Source: Fimenecus sp045532175
GTDB taxonomy: Bacteria > Bacillota > Clostridia > Oscillospirales > Acutalibacteraceae
Direction of reading: 5' to 3'
DNA length: 13,123 nt
Assembly (NCBI GenBank): GCA_045532175.1
Contig: JAZSFK010000055.1
Location: 1-13,123, forward strand
A program made the translations under genes and the position numbers. The notes beneath the pieces were generated by a model. That model saw nothing but the letters and a program-made list of their open reading frames with translations. It made no database searches and was not told where the DNA came from. Positions 6,177 to 13,123 of the stretch are shown here, piece after piece; within the stretch, counting starts at the first letter, position 1, and each line of letters begins with the position of its first letter.

Positions 6177-6872
6177 ATGGCTAATTTATCATATATGGAA
6201 ATTCGTGAACAGGTTTGTGATGTGTGTCATAAAATGTGGCAACTCGGTTGGGTTGCCGCAAATGACGGTAATGTTTCAGTAAAATTGCCTGACGGTAATT
6301 TTATGGCTACACCGACAGGCATCAGCAAAAGCTTTATCACACCTGAAAAACTTGTTATTATCAATGCGGACGGAGAGGTGCTTGAGGGTGCACCTTATAA
6401 ACCGTCAAGTGAGATTAAAATGCATCTTCGTTGCTATAAAGAGCGTGAGGATGTTGGTGCAGTTGTACACGCTCACCCGCCGACAGCAACAGGCTATGCT
6501 GTTGCGGGTTTGAGCCTTGACGAATACTCAATGATTGAAACTGTTATTGCAATCGGTTCAATTCCGCTCACACCTTACGGCACACCAAGCACAAACGAAG
6601 TGCCCGAGGCTATTGCACCATATCTTAAAGAGCACGACGTAATGCTTTTACAGAACCACGGTGCATTAACTGTGGGCTGTGACCTCATTACTGCATATTA
6701 CAGAATGGAAACTCTTGAATTGTTTGCTAAAATCTCTCTTACCGCACATCTTCTTGGCGGCGCAAAAGAGATTTCAAAGGATAACATTGACAAACTTTTA
6801 TATTTAAGAGAAAACTACTACGGTGTTACAGGTAAACACCCCGGTTACAAACATTATAACAAGGAAGATTGA
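6177..6872 (+). CDS. fucA: L-fuculose-1-phosphate aldolase
   Basis: This is a class II (zinc) aldolase that splits L-fuculose 1-phosphate into dihydroxyacetone phosphate and L-lactaldehyde. Its 231 residues fit the AraD/FucA family. Visible motifs are ANDGNVSV (28-35), the catalytic acid/base E79 in SSE, zinc ligands H98 and H100 in HAHPP, and the third histidine H161 in QNHG. The family also contains rhamnulose-1-phosphate aldolases and ribulose-phosphate epimerases. The gene directly follows fucI by 12 bases, with AGAGG (6164-6168) as ribosome binding site, which favours the fuculose assignment. No FucO or lactaldehyde dehydrogenase is nearby, so lactaldehyde must be handled elsewhere. Confidence 0.92.
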   Translation: MANLSYMEIREQVCDVCHKMWQLGWVAANDGNVSVKLPDGNFMATPTGISKSFITPEKLVIINADGEVLEGAPYKPSSEIKMHLRCYKEREDVGAVVHAHPPTATGYAVAGLSLDEYSMIETVIAIGSIPLTPYGTPSTNEVPEAIAPYLKEHDVMLLQNHGALTVGCDLITAYYRMETLELFAKISLTAHLLGGAKEISKDNIDKLLYLRENYYGVTGKHPGYKHYNKED

Positions 6873-6874
6873 TT

Positions 6875-7309
6875 ATGCTTAAAAATATTCCAAAGATTTT
6901 ATCTCCGGAAATGCTTAAGGTCCTTTGCGAAATGGGACACAGCGACCGTCTTGTTATTGCTGATGCTAATTTTCCTGCGGAGAGTATGGGGAAAAATGCC
7001 ATAGTTATTCGTGCGGACGGACATTCTGCTACTGATTTGCTTGATGCAATTCTCACAGTATTTCCACTTGATACTTATGTGGAAAATCCTGTGTCGCTTA
7101 TGCAGGTTATGGCGGGCGACAATGTTGAAACTCCCATTTGGGACGAATACAAGGAAATTGTGAAGAAGTACGATGAACGCGGTGAAGCGGTTTTCGGTGA
7201 AATTGAGCGTTTTGCTTTCTATGAAGAGGCTAAAAAGTGCTATGCAATTATTGCGACGGGTGAATCTGCACTTTATGCAAATCTCATTCTTCAGAAGGGT
7301 GTTATCTGA
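6875..7309 (+). CDS. fucU: L-fucose mutarotase (RbsD/FucU family)
   Basis: This enzyme interconverts the alpha and beta anomers of L-fucose, supplying the anomer used by FucI. The protein has 144 residues, against 140 in E. coli FucU. It matches from the first residues (LSPEMLKVLCEMGHSD, with the conserved H22) through DANFPAESMG, IRADGHSATDLLDAI and the C-terminal RFAFYEEAKKCYAII.TGE..YANLIL. ATG 6875 is chosen over the TTG at 6869 because AGGAAG (6862-6867) is well placed. It starts 2 bases after fucA and its TGA overlaps the next ATG by one base, so translation is probably coupled. RbsD (ribose pyranase) is the sister family, and the fuc context and sequence favour FucU. Confidence 0.93.
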   Translation: MLKNIPKILSPEMLKVLCEMGHSDRLVIADANFPAESMGKNAIVIRADGHSATDLLDAILTVFPLDTYVENPVSLMQVMAGDNVETPIWDEYKEIVKKYDERGEAVFGEIERFAFYEEAKKCYAIIATGESALYANLILQKGVI

Positions 7310-8661
7310 TGAAATACTGTTTAGCTATTGATATGGGTGCTTCAAGCGGTCGCCATATTCTCGGATATGTTGAGGATGGCAAGTTAAAACTAGAGGAAAT
7401 ATATCGTTTTGAAAACGGAATAACGGATATTGACGGTACACTCTGCTGGGATATTGAGCATTTGTTCAGGGAAATCAAAAACGGTCTTATGGAGTGCAAA
7501 AAACTCGGGAAAATTCCCGAAACCGTTGCAATTGACACATGGGGTGTTGACTATGTTCTTCTTGACAAGGACAAAAAAGAGATTATGCCCGCTGTTTCAT
7601 ACCGCGACTCAAGAACCCTCGGTATTCCTGAAGAAGTCGATAAGATTATCCCCCGAAAAGAGCTGTATGAACGCACAGGAATTCAGGCAACAAGTTACAA
7701 CTCAATTTATCAGTTGTATTGTGACAAAAAGAGCGGAAAACTCCAAAATGCAGAGTATTTTCTTATGATGCCTGAATATTTCTCCTTCAAGCTTACAGGG
7801 GAAATCAAAAATGAATACACACTCTCCACAACGGGCGGACTTGTTAATGTAAACACCTTTGAGCGTGATGAAGAGATTCTTGAAAAACTTGGTATTCCGA
7901 AGAAAATCTTTGCACCCCTTTCAATGCCGGGTACTGTTGTGGGTAATTTAAGCGAGGAAATAAAAGCAGAAGTAGGTTTTGACACAACTGTTATTCTTTG
8001 TGCATCACACGATACTGCATCTGCGGTGGCTTCCTGCTCGGTGGGTGACAACGGAATTTATATTTCCTCGGGAACATGGAGCCTTATAGGCACCGAAAAT
8101 ACCGAGCCGATAACCTGTACTGAGGCTATGGAATCAGGCTTTACCAATGAGGGCGGAATTTTTCATCGCTATCGTTTTCTTGAGAATATTATGGGAATGT
8201 GGCTTTTACAGAATATCCGTAAAAATCTCCATAAGAAATATACTTATGACGAGATGATGAAAATGGCTATGGACAGTAATTCCGTTGAATACATAAATCC
8301 CAATGCCGACGACTTTTTAGCTCCTGACAATATGATTGAGGCAATCAGAAATTATCTGGGTAAACCCGAAATGTCCATCGGCGATGTACTTAACTCTGTT
8401 TATCATTCTCTTGCAAAGTCTTATAAGGATGCTGTTGAGGTAATTGAAAAAGCTTGTGACAAGAAGATTGATGTTATCAATATTGTAGGTGGCGGTTGTA
8501 AGGATACATACCTTAATTCTCTCACCGAAAAATATACAGGTAAAAAAGTAATCGCAGGGCCTGTTGAGGCAACGGCTGCGGGTAATATTATGGTACAGCT
8601 TATGTATCTTGATGAAAGCCTTGATTTGGTAAAGGCAAGAGAACTTATTAAAGAATCTTAA
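7309..8661 (+). CDS. RhaB-like FGGY carbohydrate kinase, probable L-fuculokinase
   Basis: It would phosphorylate L-fuculose to L-fuculose 1-phosphate with ATP, feeding FucA. The 450 residues show the FGGY fold: phosphate loop AIDMGASSGR (6-15), AIDTWGVDY (74-82), catalytic base D235 in ASHDTASAV, SSGTWSLIG (253-261), nucleotide-site GGG (394-396) and AGPVEATAAGN (416-426). These motifs are those of rhamnulokinase (RhaB, E. coli about 489 residues) rather than classical FucK. No RhaA or RhaD is here, and the gene overlaps fucU by one base, so the fuculose role rests on context. Rhamnulose activity cannot be excluded. AGAAGGG (7293-7299) is the ribosome binding site. It is the last gene of the operon. 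Confidence 0.88.
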   Translation: MKYCLAIDMGASSGRHILGYVEDGKLKLEEIYRFENGITDIDGTLCWDIEHLFREIKNGLMECKKLGKIPETVAIDTWGVDYVLLDKDKKEIMPAVSYRDSRTLGIPEEVDKIIPRKELYERTGIQATSYNSIYQLYCDKKSGKLQNAEYFLMMPEYFSFKLTGEIKNEYTLSTTGGLVNVNTFERDEEILEKLGIPKKIFAPLSMPGTVVGNLSEEIKAEVGFDTTVILCASHDTASAVASCSVGDNGIYISSGTWSLIGTENTEPITCTEAMESGFTNEGGIFHRYRFLENIMGMWLLQNIRKNLHKKYTYDEMMKMAMDSNSVEYINPNADDFLAPDNMIEAIRNYLGKPEMSIGDVLNSVYHSLAKSYKDAVEVIEKACDKKIDVINIVGGGCKDTYLNSLTEKYTGKKVIAGPVEATAAGNIMVQLMYLDESLDLVKARELIKES

Positions 8662-8669
8662 CCTATAAT

Positions 8670-8703
8670 AAAAAAGTGGTGTTCAGTTGAACACCACTTT
8701 TTT
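8670..8703. terminator. Bidirectional terminator between convergent fuc and nan operons
   Basis: GTGGTGTTC (8676-8684) pairs perfectly with GAACACCAC (8689-8697) around AGTT. Six A bases (8670-8675) and six T bases (8698-8703) flank it, so transcripts from either side end in a U-tract. It is only 8 bases from the fuc stop and 8 bases from the nanA stop. Confidence 0.93.
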
Positions 8704-8711
8704 ATTGAAAA

Positions 8712-9638
8712 TTACTTAACCCATTTCTTAACTGCTGTTTCAACAAGCTCTACAACTTTGTCAACGATTGCTTCGTCGCCATCCTGGAGGTTTAAGAGTG
8801 GTTCTCTGACACCACCAAGCTCAAGTCCTGCTCTTTTTTTAAGTGCAGCCTTTGCAGTTGCATACATATTGCCCTTTGTTGAGCACATTGTGTAAATAAC
8901 TTCGTTGATATCGTCCTGTAATTTATATGCTTCCTTAACGTCACCTGCTTTAATCATATTGTTAAGTGTAACGAAAAGTTCAGGCATAACACCGTATGTA
9001 CCACCGATGCCGCCTTCAGCACCAATCATACGACCACCGATAAACTGCTCGTCCGGACCGTTGAAAATAACAACCTCACGGTTGTTGAGTGCTGCCTGAC
9101 GACGGAACATCTGAATATCCTGAATAGGCATTGATGAGTTCTTAACACCGATTACTCTTGGATTTTTAAGCATTTCATCAAACAAAGGTAATGTAAGTGC
9201 AACACCTGCAAGCTGTGGAATATTGTAGATTACATAATCTGTGTTTGGAGCAGCTGCAGAAATATCGTTCCAGTATTTTGCAATAGCTTTTTCAGGAAGA
9301 CGGAAATAAATTGGTGGAATTGTAGCAATAGCATCAACACCGAGGGACTCAGCGTGACGAGCAAGCTCACAGCTATCCTTTGTGTTGTTACAAGCAACGT
9401 GAGCAATAATTGTAATTCTGCCCTTGTTTGCTTCCATAACTGCTTCAAGTGTCTTTTTTCTGTCGTCAACACTGTGGTAGATGCACTCACCTGATGAACC
9501 GCCAACGTAAAGACCGTTTACACCTTTCTGGATAAGAAATTCAACTAATGCCTTTGTGCCATCAACTGAAATTTCACCGTTTTCATCATAACAAGCATAG
9601 AATGCGGGAATGACACCCTTATATTTTTCAAGACTCAT
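8712..9638 (-). CDS. nanA: N-acetylneuraminate lyase
   Basis: This enzyme cleaves N-acetylneuraminate to pyruvate and N-acetylmannosamine in the cytosol. It is a DapA/NanA-family (beta/alpha)8 aldolase of 308 residues, close to E. coli NanA (297). Motifs are NGLYVGGSSGE (41-51), IAHVACN, VIYNIPQLAG with Y138, the Schiff-base lysine K166 in GVKNSS, FNGPDEQF with D196/E197, and GAEGGIGGTYGVMPE. YVGGS-GE and NG-DE-F separate NanA from dihydrodipicolinate synthase. One difference stands out: E. coli S208, in GIGSTY, is G213 here, so binding of the sugar tail may differ. The gene starts 5 bases after the epimerase stop. Its GAGG site lies within the end of that gene, so the pair is one operon. Confidence 0.93.
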   Translation of the reverse strand: MSLEKYKGVIPAFYACYDENGEISVDGTKALVEFLIQKGVNGLYVGGSSGECIYHSVDDRKKTLEAVMEANKGRITIIAHVACNNTKDSCELARHAESLGVDAIATIPPIYFRLPEKAIAKYWNDISAAAPNTDYVIYNIPQLAGVALTLPLFDEMLKNPRVIGVKNSSMPIQDIQMFRRQAALNNREVVIFNGPDEQFIGGRMIGAEGGIGGTYGVMPELFVTLNNMIKAGDVKEAYKLQDDINEVIYTMCSTKGNMYATAKAALKKRAGLELGGVREPLLNLQDGDEAIVDKVVELVETAVKKWVK

Positions 9639-9643
9639 TTTAA

Positions 9644-10840
9644 TTAACCTCTTTCTTCAATTTCTTTCATCATCTGGTCAAGCATAATAAGACAACGTGG
9701 CACGTGGAAAGGTCCTTTGAATGTTGAACCGATACAAGCAGGAAGTGTAGGATTACCATCACGACGAAGATAACCGTACCACTCACCGCAAGGTGCTACT
9801 GCGAAATGGTCTTTTGTATAGTCGAACAACTGATTAAAGATTTTAAGATATTTTTCGTCCTTTGTATCTCTGTAAATCATCAAAGATGCAATAAGTGCTT
9901 CGTTGTGTGGCCACCAGAGTTTCATATCGTGTTCATAAGCCTCAGGCGGATTGCCAAGACAATCGAAGAAATAGAGAATTCCACCGAATTCTTTGTCCCA
10001 GCCTTTTTCGAATGCCATATCAAAAATTTCAATAGCCTTTGCGTGTAATTCCTTGTCACCTGTTTCATTTGCTCTTTCCATAAGGAACCAGCTACATTCA
10101 ATATCGTGACCGGGGTTTACAACTCGTCCTTCAGTAATGTTAAGGCGAGGAGTACCGTCAAGGGCAACACTTTCAAGTGTACAGCCTAAATCCTTCTTAA
10201 CGTGATATTTGAAAATGTCAGCAACACATTCGTCTGCACGTTTGTTGTAAAGGTCAGCATTTTCAGGGTCAACACGAAGCATAACAGAAGTAACATTGAG
10301 AATAATCATCGGAATACCAAGTGCACGACCTGTACGAGTTGCAGGGTCAGTCTTTGGACCAAGACCTGTTGGGTCAGGCATACCATGGTTAAGATTCCAA
10401 TACATATCGTATGCTCTTCTTGCTCTTTCAAGATGCTCTTTTTCACCTGTAATGCCGTAATATTCAGCATTAGCAATACAATAAAATGCTTCTGAATAGC
10501 AATATCTGCGTTGGCGAAGTGGTTGACCATCTTCTGTAACTGTGAAATAAAGTCTGCCTTGGGCATTTTTGTTTACACAGTAGTTTTCAAGGAAATCAAT
10601 ACAGCTCTTTGAAGCCTCAAGCCATTCCTGTTTTACACCATAAACGTGGCAAAGGTAAGCAAAAGTCCAACCGCAACGACCCTGCATCCACACACTCTTG
10701 TCAGTTGAAAAGACTTTTCCGTCCTTGTCAATACAAGTGTAAACGCCGCCGTGAACCTTGTCCATACCGTTTTTAAGCCAGAAATCAGCAACGGAATTAA
10801 GCTCGTCCAATACCCATTGTCTTTGTTCTTTAAGGTCCAT
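9644..10840 (-). CDS. N-acylglucosamine 2-epimerase (AGE/RnBP family)
   Basis: It probably converts N-acetylmannosamine to N-acetylglucosamine, using the NanA product directly without phosphorylation. The protein has 398 residues in an (alpha/alpha)6 barrel family. Visible motifs are WMQGRCGWTFAYL (51-63), RYCYSEAFYCIANAEYY (112-128), NPGHDIECSWFLME (242-255), KLWWPHNEALIA (307-318) and FKGPFHVPR (374-382). The two histidines aligned with the catalytic pair of known AGEs are H245 and H379. ATG 10840 is chosen because GAGGTG precedes it. The frame upstream to 10918 has no such site and runs through the promoter. Cellobiose 2-epimerases share the fold, but operon position with nanA favours AGE. 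Confidence 0.9.
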   Translation of the reverse strand: MDLKEQRQWVLDELNSVADFWLKNGMDKVHGGVYTCIDKDGKVFSTDKSVWMQGRCGWTFAYLCHVYGVKQEWLEASKSCIDFLENYCVNKNAQGRLYFTVTEDGQPLRQRRYCYSEAFYCIANAEYYGITGEKEHLERARRAYDMYWNLNHGMPDPTGLGPKTDPATRTGRALGIPMIILNVTSVMLRVDPENADLYNKRADECVADIFKYHVKKDLGCTLESVALDGTPRLNITEGRVVNPGHDIECSWFLMERANETGDKELHAKAIEIFDMAFEKGWDKEFGGILYFFDCLGNPPEAYEHDMKLWWPHNEALIASLMIYRDTKDEKYLKIFNQLFDYTKDHFAVAPCGEWYGYLRRDGNPTLPACIGSTFKGPFHVPRCLIMLDQMMKEIEERG

Positions 10841-10874
10841 AATTTTCACCTCATATATATAAAAATACAAAGAA

Positions 10875-10903
10875 ATTTTAGCACAGAAAATATACTTTGT
10901 AAA
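10875..10903 (-). promoter_or_regulatory. Promoter of the epimerase-nanA operon
   Basis: Read on the minus strand it is TTTACA (10903-10898), 17 bases, then TAAAAT (10880-10875) with TGC just before it (extended -10). A 7-base inverted repeat TACAAAG (10866-10872) / CTTTGTA (10895-10901) brackets the -10. One arm lies against the -35, a candidate operator for an unseen regulator. Confidence 0.72.
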
Positions 10904-10942
10904 GGGTAAAAAACACAAATAAGCAGGTTTTTAGAGGTGTTG

Positions 10943-10971
10943 TTGACAATCGGAAATTTAAATGATATATT
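10943..10971 (+). promoter_or_regulatory. Promoter of the CotH-domain gene
   Basis: A perfect -35 TTGACA (10943-10948), a 17-base spacer and -10 TATATT (10966-10971) preceded by TGA (extended -10) are present. It is divergent from the nan promoter, and the two -35 boxes are about 40 bases apart. The start would fall near 10978, giving a leader of about 26 bases. Confidence 0.8.
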
Positions 10972-11003
10972 TAATTTACATCAAATTACGGGAGGGAATT
11001 TTT

Positions 11004-12821
11004 ATGAAAAAAATTCTTGCATTTATTCTTGCGTTGACTTTGATTTTATCGTCATCAGCTATGCTTGTGTATGCTGCTGATGGTGAAACAGTTGACAGTT
11101 TTTCAATTTCATCCGTATCCTTGACAGGTGACAAAGCACCAACTGTTGAGTGGTTTTTGGCAGAAGACGGGAATTATTATCTTTTTGTGCCGACATCAAT
11201 AAGCACAGACCTTTGCAAAGTGAATTTTGTGGCTGACGGTGATGTGAAGATTGACGGTAAAAAGGTTGAAAATGGCTCAGTTATCTCACTTGTAGGCAAA
11301 AGTTCATTTTCAGTTTCCTGTGGGGCAAAAACTTACACTGTTAAAATTATTGCTGAAACAGGACTTGCATCCGTATTTATTTCTACCGAATCAGGAAGCC
11401 TTGATGCAATCCACGCTGATAAAGAGTATAAAGAGGCAGGATATATTCAAGTTGTTGACGAAAACGGATTGACATATCAGTATGACGGTGACCTTGAGTA
11501 TATTAAAGGCAGAGGTAATTCTACATGGCAAATGGAGAAAAAGCCTTACAACCTTAAACTTGACAAAAAGGCAGACCTTTTCGGAATGGGTAAGAGCAAA
11601 AAGTGGAGTCTTATTGCAAATCATAGCGATACCTCACTTTTGAGAAATGCTATCATCTATTCAGTAGCAGGTGAAGTGCTTGAATACACACCAAAATATA
11701 CACCTGTTGACCTTTACATAAATAATGAATATATGGGCTCATATATCCTCACAACAAGAGTTGAGGTTGACGATAACCGTGTCGAAATAGAGAACCTTGA
11801 TGATGCAAACGAGGATGCAAACCCCGGTTTAGACTTTGATGAACTTCCTTTGGCAGGTACTCGCGGTCAGTTCTCAGGTCTTAAGGAAGGTACACAGAAG
11901 TGGGTAGAAATTCCTAATGACCCTGAGGATATTTCAGGCGGATACCTTATGGAAATGGAAATTGCTGACAGATATGATAGCGAAATTTCAGGCTTTGTGT
12001 CTGATAACGGACAGCCTGTAATTTTCAAAAACCCGGAATATGCAACAGAAAACGAAGTTAAGTATATCAGCGGTGTTTATCAGGATTTTGAAGACGCAGT
12101 AATGTCCGAGGACGGATATAATGAGGACGGAGTTTACTACACGGAACTTTGTGACGTTGAAAGCTTCCAGAAATTCTATGCAATCAACGAATGGGCTTCA
12201 AATATGGACTGTGGCCTGACAAGTACATATCTCTATAAGCCACAAGGTGACGATAAGCTCTATGCAGGCCCTGTATGGGACTTTGACATTGCTCTCGGAA
12301 ACAATGGCGGTAACCGTTACGGTTGCGACTATATGAATCCTGAAGAGTTTACAGTATGCTTCGGCAGACAGTACAAGAATACAATTTTCGGCAAGGCAGA
12401 TGTTAAAAAGGTTCCCACACTCTTTAATGCACTTTGTCAAAAAGAAGATTTTGTAGCAGGTGTTAAGGCTGTCTGGGATAGTGAAATTGCTCCTGTAATC
12501 ACCAGAATGAACGAAAACGGATTTGACAAGTATGTTCAGAAAATTGAGGGTTCTGCTGTTGCTAATGCAATCCGTTGGAATATTTACGGAACAACCGATA
12601 TTGCTGCAATCAAAGCGAATTTTGAAGCAGATGGCGAATTTGTAAAGAATTTCTCCACAAAACGTACAACATTCCTTACAAACAACTTCGGAACAGTACA
12701 GAAGCAGGATAATTCAGACCCGACAGGGGATTTTGTTGATGACGTTATCGGTAAAATCGTTGACATCATCGATAAGGCAGTTATTTTCTTTGTTGATATT
12801 TTTGAAAGCATATTCAATTGA
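11004..12821 (+). CDS. Secreted CotH kinase-domain protein
   Basis: This is a 605-residue exported protein. ATG 11004 follows GGGAGGG (10990-10996). Starting at 10962 would put the start inside the -10. Residues 1-25 form a signal peptide (MKK, hydrophobic core, VYA-AD cleavage site). Residues 30-120 are beta-rich with repeated DG turns and resemble a small Ig-like or adhesion module. The CotH domain starts near 122: KGRGNSTW (168-175), KKPYNLKL (179-186), LFGMGKSKKWSLIAN (192-206), SLLRN (211-215), and GPVWDFD (422-428), which holds the metal-binding aspartate of the kinase-like fold. Known CotH proteins are atypical kinases that phosphorylate spore-coat partners. In gut clostridia the domain also occurs in exported surface proteins. 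The last 29 residues are an amphipathic hydrophobic/acidic helix (FVDDVIGKIVDIIDKAVIFF...), perhaps for surface or membrane attachment. No dockerin or LPXTG motif is seen. The substrate is unknown. Confidence 0.88.
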   Translation: MKKILAFILALTLILSSSAMLVYAADGETVDSFSISSVSLTGDKAPTVEWFLAEDGNYYLFVPTSISTDLCKVNFVADGDVKIDGKKVENGSVISLVGKSSFSVSCGAKTYTVKIIAETGLASVFISTESGSLDAIHADKEYKEAGYIQVVDENGLTYQYDGDLEYIKGRGNSTWQMEKKPYNLKLDKKADLFGMGKSKKWSLIANHSDTSLLRNAIIYSVAGEVLEYTPKYTPVDLYINNEYMGSYILTTRVEVDDNRVEIENLDDANEDANPGLDFDELPLAGTRGQFSGLKEGTQKWVEIPNDPEDISGGYLMEMEIADRYDSEISGFVSDNGQPVIFKNPEYATENEVKYISGVYQDFEDAVMSEDGYNEDGVYYTELCDVESFQKFYAINEWASNMDCGLTSTYLYKPQGDDKLYAGPVWDFDIALGNNGGNRYGCDYMNPEEFTVCFGRQYKNTIFGKADVKKVPTLFNALCQKEDFVAGVKAVWDSEIAPVITRMNENGFDKYVQKIEGSAVANAIRWNIYGTTDIAAIKANFEADGEFVKNFSTKRTTFLTNNFGTVQKQDNSDPTGDFVDDVIGKIVDIIDKAVIFFVDIFESIFN

Positions 12822-12851
12822 GTGGCAAAAAGAATCGAATAGAATAAAAAG

Positions 12852-12888
12852 CAGAAGGTCATACTCGTGTGACCTTCTGTAATTTTTT
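12852..12888 (+). terminator. Rho-independent terminator after the CotH gene
   Basis: CAGAAGGTCA (12852-12861) pairs perfectly with TGACCTTCTG (12870-12879) around an 8-base loop. TAATTTTTTT follows. Confidence 0.92.
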
Positions 12889-12919
12889 TAAAAAAGTGAA
12901 AAATAATTGTAAAAAGATG

Positions 12920-12968
12920 TTGACAAATTCAATTCCTTATATTATAATAGCAAAGCCGTCAAAACGGC
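12920..12968 (+). promoter_or_regulatory. Consensus promoter and leader hairpin of the Met-Glu tRNA array
   Basis: A perfect TTGACA (12920-12925), 17 bases and a perfect TATAAT (12943-12948) are present, the ideal sigma-A promoter expected for stable RNA. A GCCGT-CAAA-ACGGC hairpin (12955-12968) begins where transcription would start and precedes the mature tRNA by 8 bases. Confidence 0.93.
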
Positions 12969-12976
12969 GGCTACAT

Positions 12977-13053
12977 GGCGGCATAGCTTAGTTGGCTAGA
13001 GCGTCCGGTTCATACCCGGAAGGTCACAGGTTCAAGTCCCGTTGCCGCTACCA
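12977..13053 (+). tRNA. tRNA-Met (CAT), elongator type
   Basis: Acceptor GGCGGCA (12977-12983) pairs fully with TGCCGCT (13043-13049), including one G-T pair. The anticodon is CAT at 13011-13013 in loop TTCATAC, the discriminator is A, and CCA is encoded at 13051-13053. A paired first base and the sequence GGCGGC..AGCT match Firmicute elongator tRNA-Met rather than fMet or Ile2. Confidence 0.95.
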
Positions 13054-13058
13054 AATAT

Positions 13059-13123
13059 GGCCCGGTGGTCAAGCGGTTAAGACACCGCCCTTTCACGGCG
13101 GTAACACGGGTTCGATTCCCGTC
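13059..13123 (+). tRNA. tRNA-Glu (TTC), 3' end cut by window edge
   Basis: The 5' acceptor is GGCCCGG. The anticodon stem CCGCC/GGCGG encloses loop CTTTCAC with anticodon TTC at 13092-13094. The T-arm ACGGGTTCGATTCCCGT is complete, while the 3' acceptor strand lies beyond the window. It is five bases from tRNA-Met, so it is co-transcribed. Confidence 0.94.

Noticed and set aside
6177..8661. Rhamnose operon, given a RhaB-like kinase and a FucA/RhaD-family aldolase
   Set aside because: FucI and FucU are unambiguous, and no rhamnose isomerase or rhamnose mutarotase is present.
8712..9638. Dihydrodipicolinate synthase (dapA)
   Set aside because: YVGGS-GE, NGPDEQF and pairing with an N-acylglucosamine epimerase point to NanA.
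10841..10918. Longer N-terminus of the epimerase starting at 10918
   Set aside because: It would translate through the -35 and -10 boxes and lacks a ribosome binding site.

Overview
This low-GC window reads as a gut Firmicute of the class Clostridia, probably in the Ruminococcaceae/Oscillospiraceae neighbourhood. The evidence is strong AGGAGG-type ribosome binding sites, tRNA genes with encoded CCA ends, A-tract/T-tract hairpin terminators, sigma-A promoters often with an extended TGn -10, XRE-type regulators, and a mucin-sugar gene content. The lineage is inferred from style and content, because no rRNA or marker gene is present.

Layout. Bases 1-540 hold the end of a tRNA array: Pro (cut by the window edge), Ile2 (CAT), Asp, Phe, Gly and Cys. 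A structured block at about 541-747 follows, ending in an imperfect copy of the tRNA-Cys T-arm. Next come a small three-helix membrane protein (811-1140), an XRE repressor fused to two membrane helices and a zinc ribbon (1376-1984), and a 53-residue membrane protein (2140-2301). The last of these overlaps a GH127-type beta-L-arabinofuranosidase gene (2294-4105) that is interrupted by one in-frame TAG.

The centre is a complete set of intracellular L-fucose enzymes on the plus strand: fucI (isomerase), fucA (aldolase), fucU (mutarotase) and a RhaB-like FGGY kinase acting as fuculokinase. One promoter with a 6-3-6 inverted repeat lies in front, and a hairpin terminator shared with the convergent genes lies behind. 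Facing it on the minus strand is a two-gene sialic acid operon: an N-acylglucosamine 2-epimerase followed by N-acetylneuraminate lyase. A secreted CotH-domain protein is divergent from that operon. The window closes with a strong consensus promoter driving tRNA-Met and a truncated tRNA-Glu.

How it fits together. Fucose and sialic acid are the terminal sugars of mucin and milk glycans. FucU, FucI, the kinase and FucA would take L-fucose to dihydroxyacetone phosphate and L-lactaldehyde. NanA and the epimerase would take Neu5Ac to pyruvate and GlcNAc. No transporter, fucosidase, sialidase, dedicated sugar regulator, FucO or NanK is present, so those functions must lie elsewhere. I saw no CRISPR array, transposase, integrase or phage gene. 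The least explained items are the in-frame amber, the tRNA-like block after tRNA-Cys, the mispaired tRNA-Ile2 and the secreted CotH protein.
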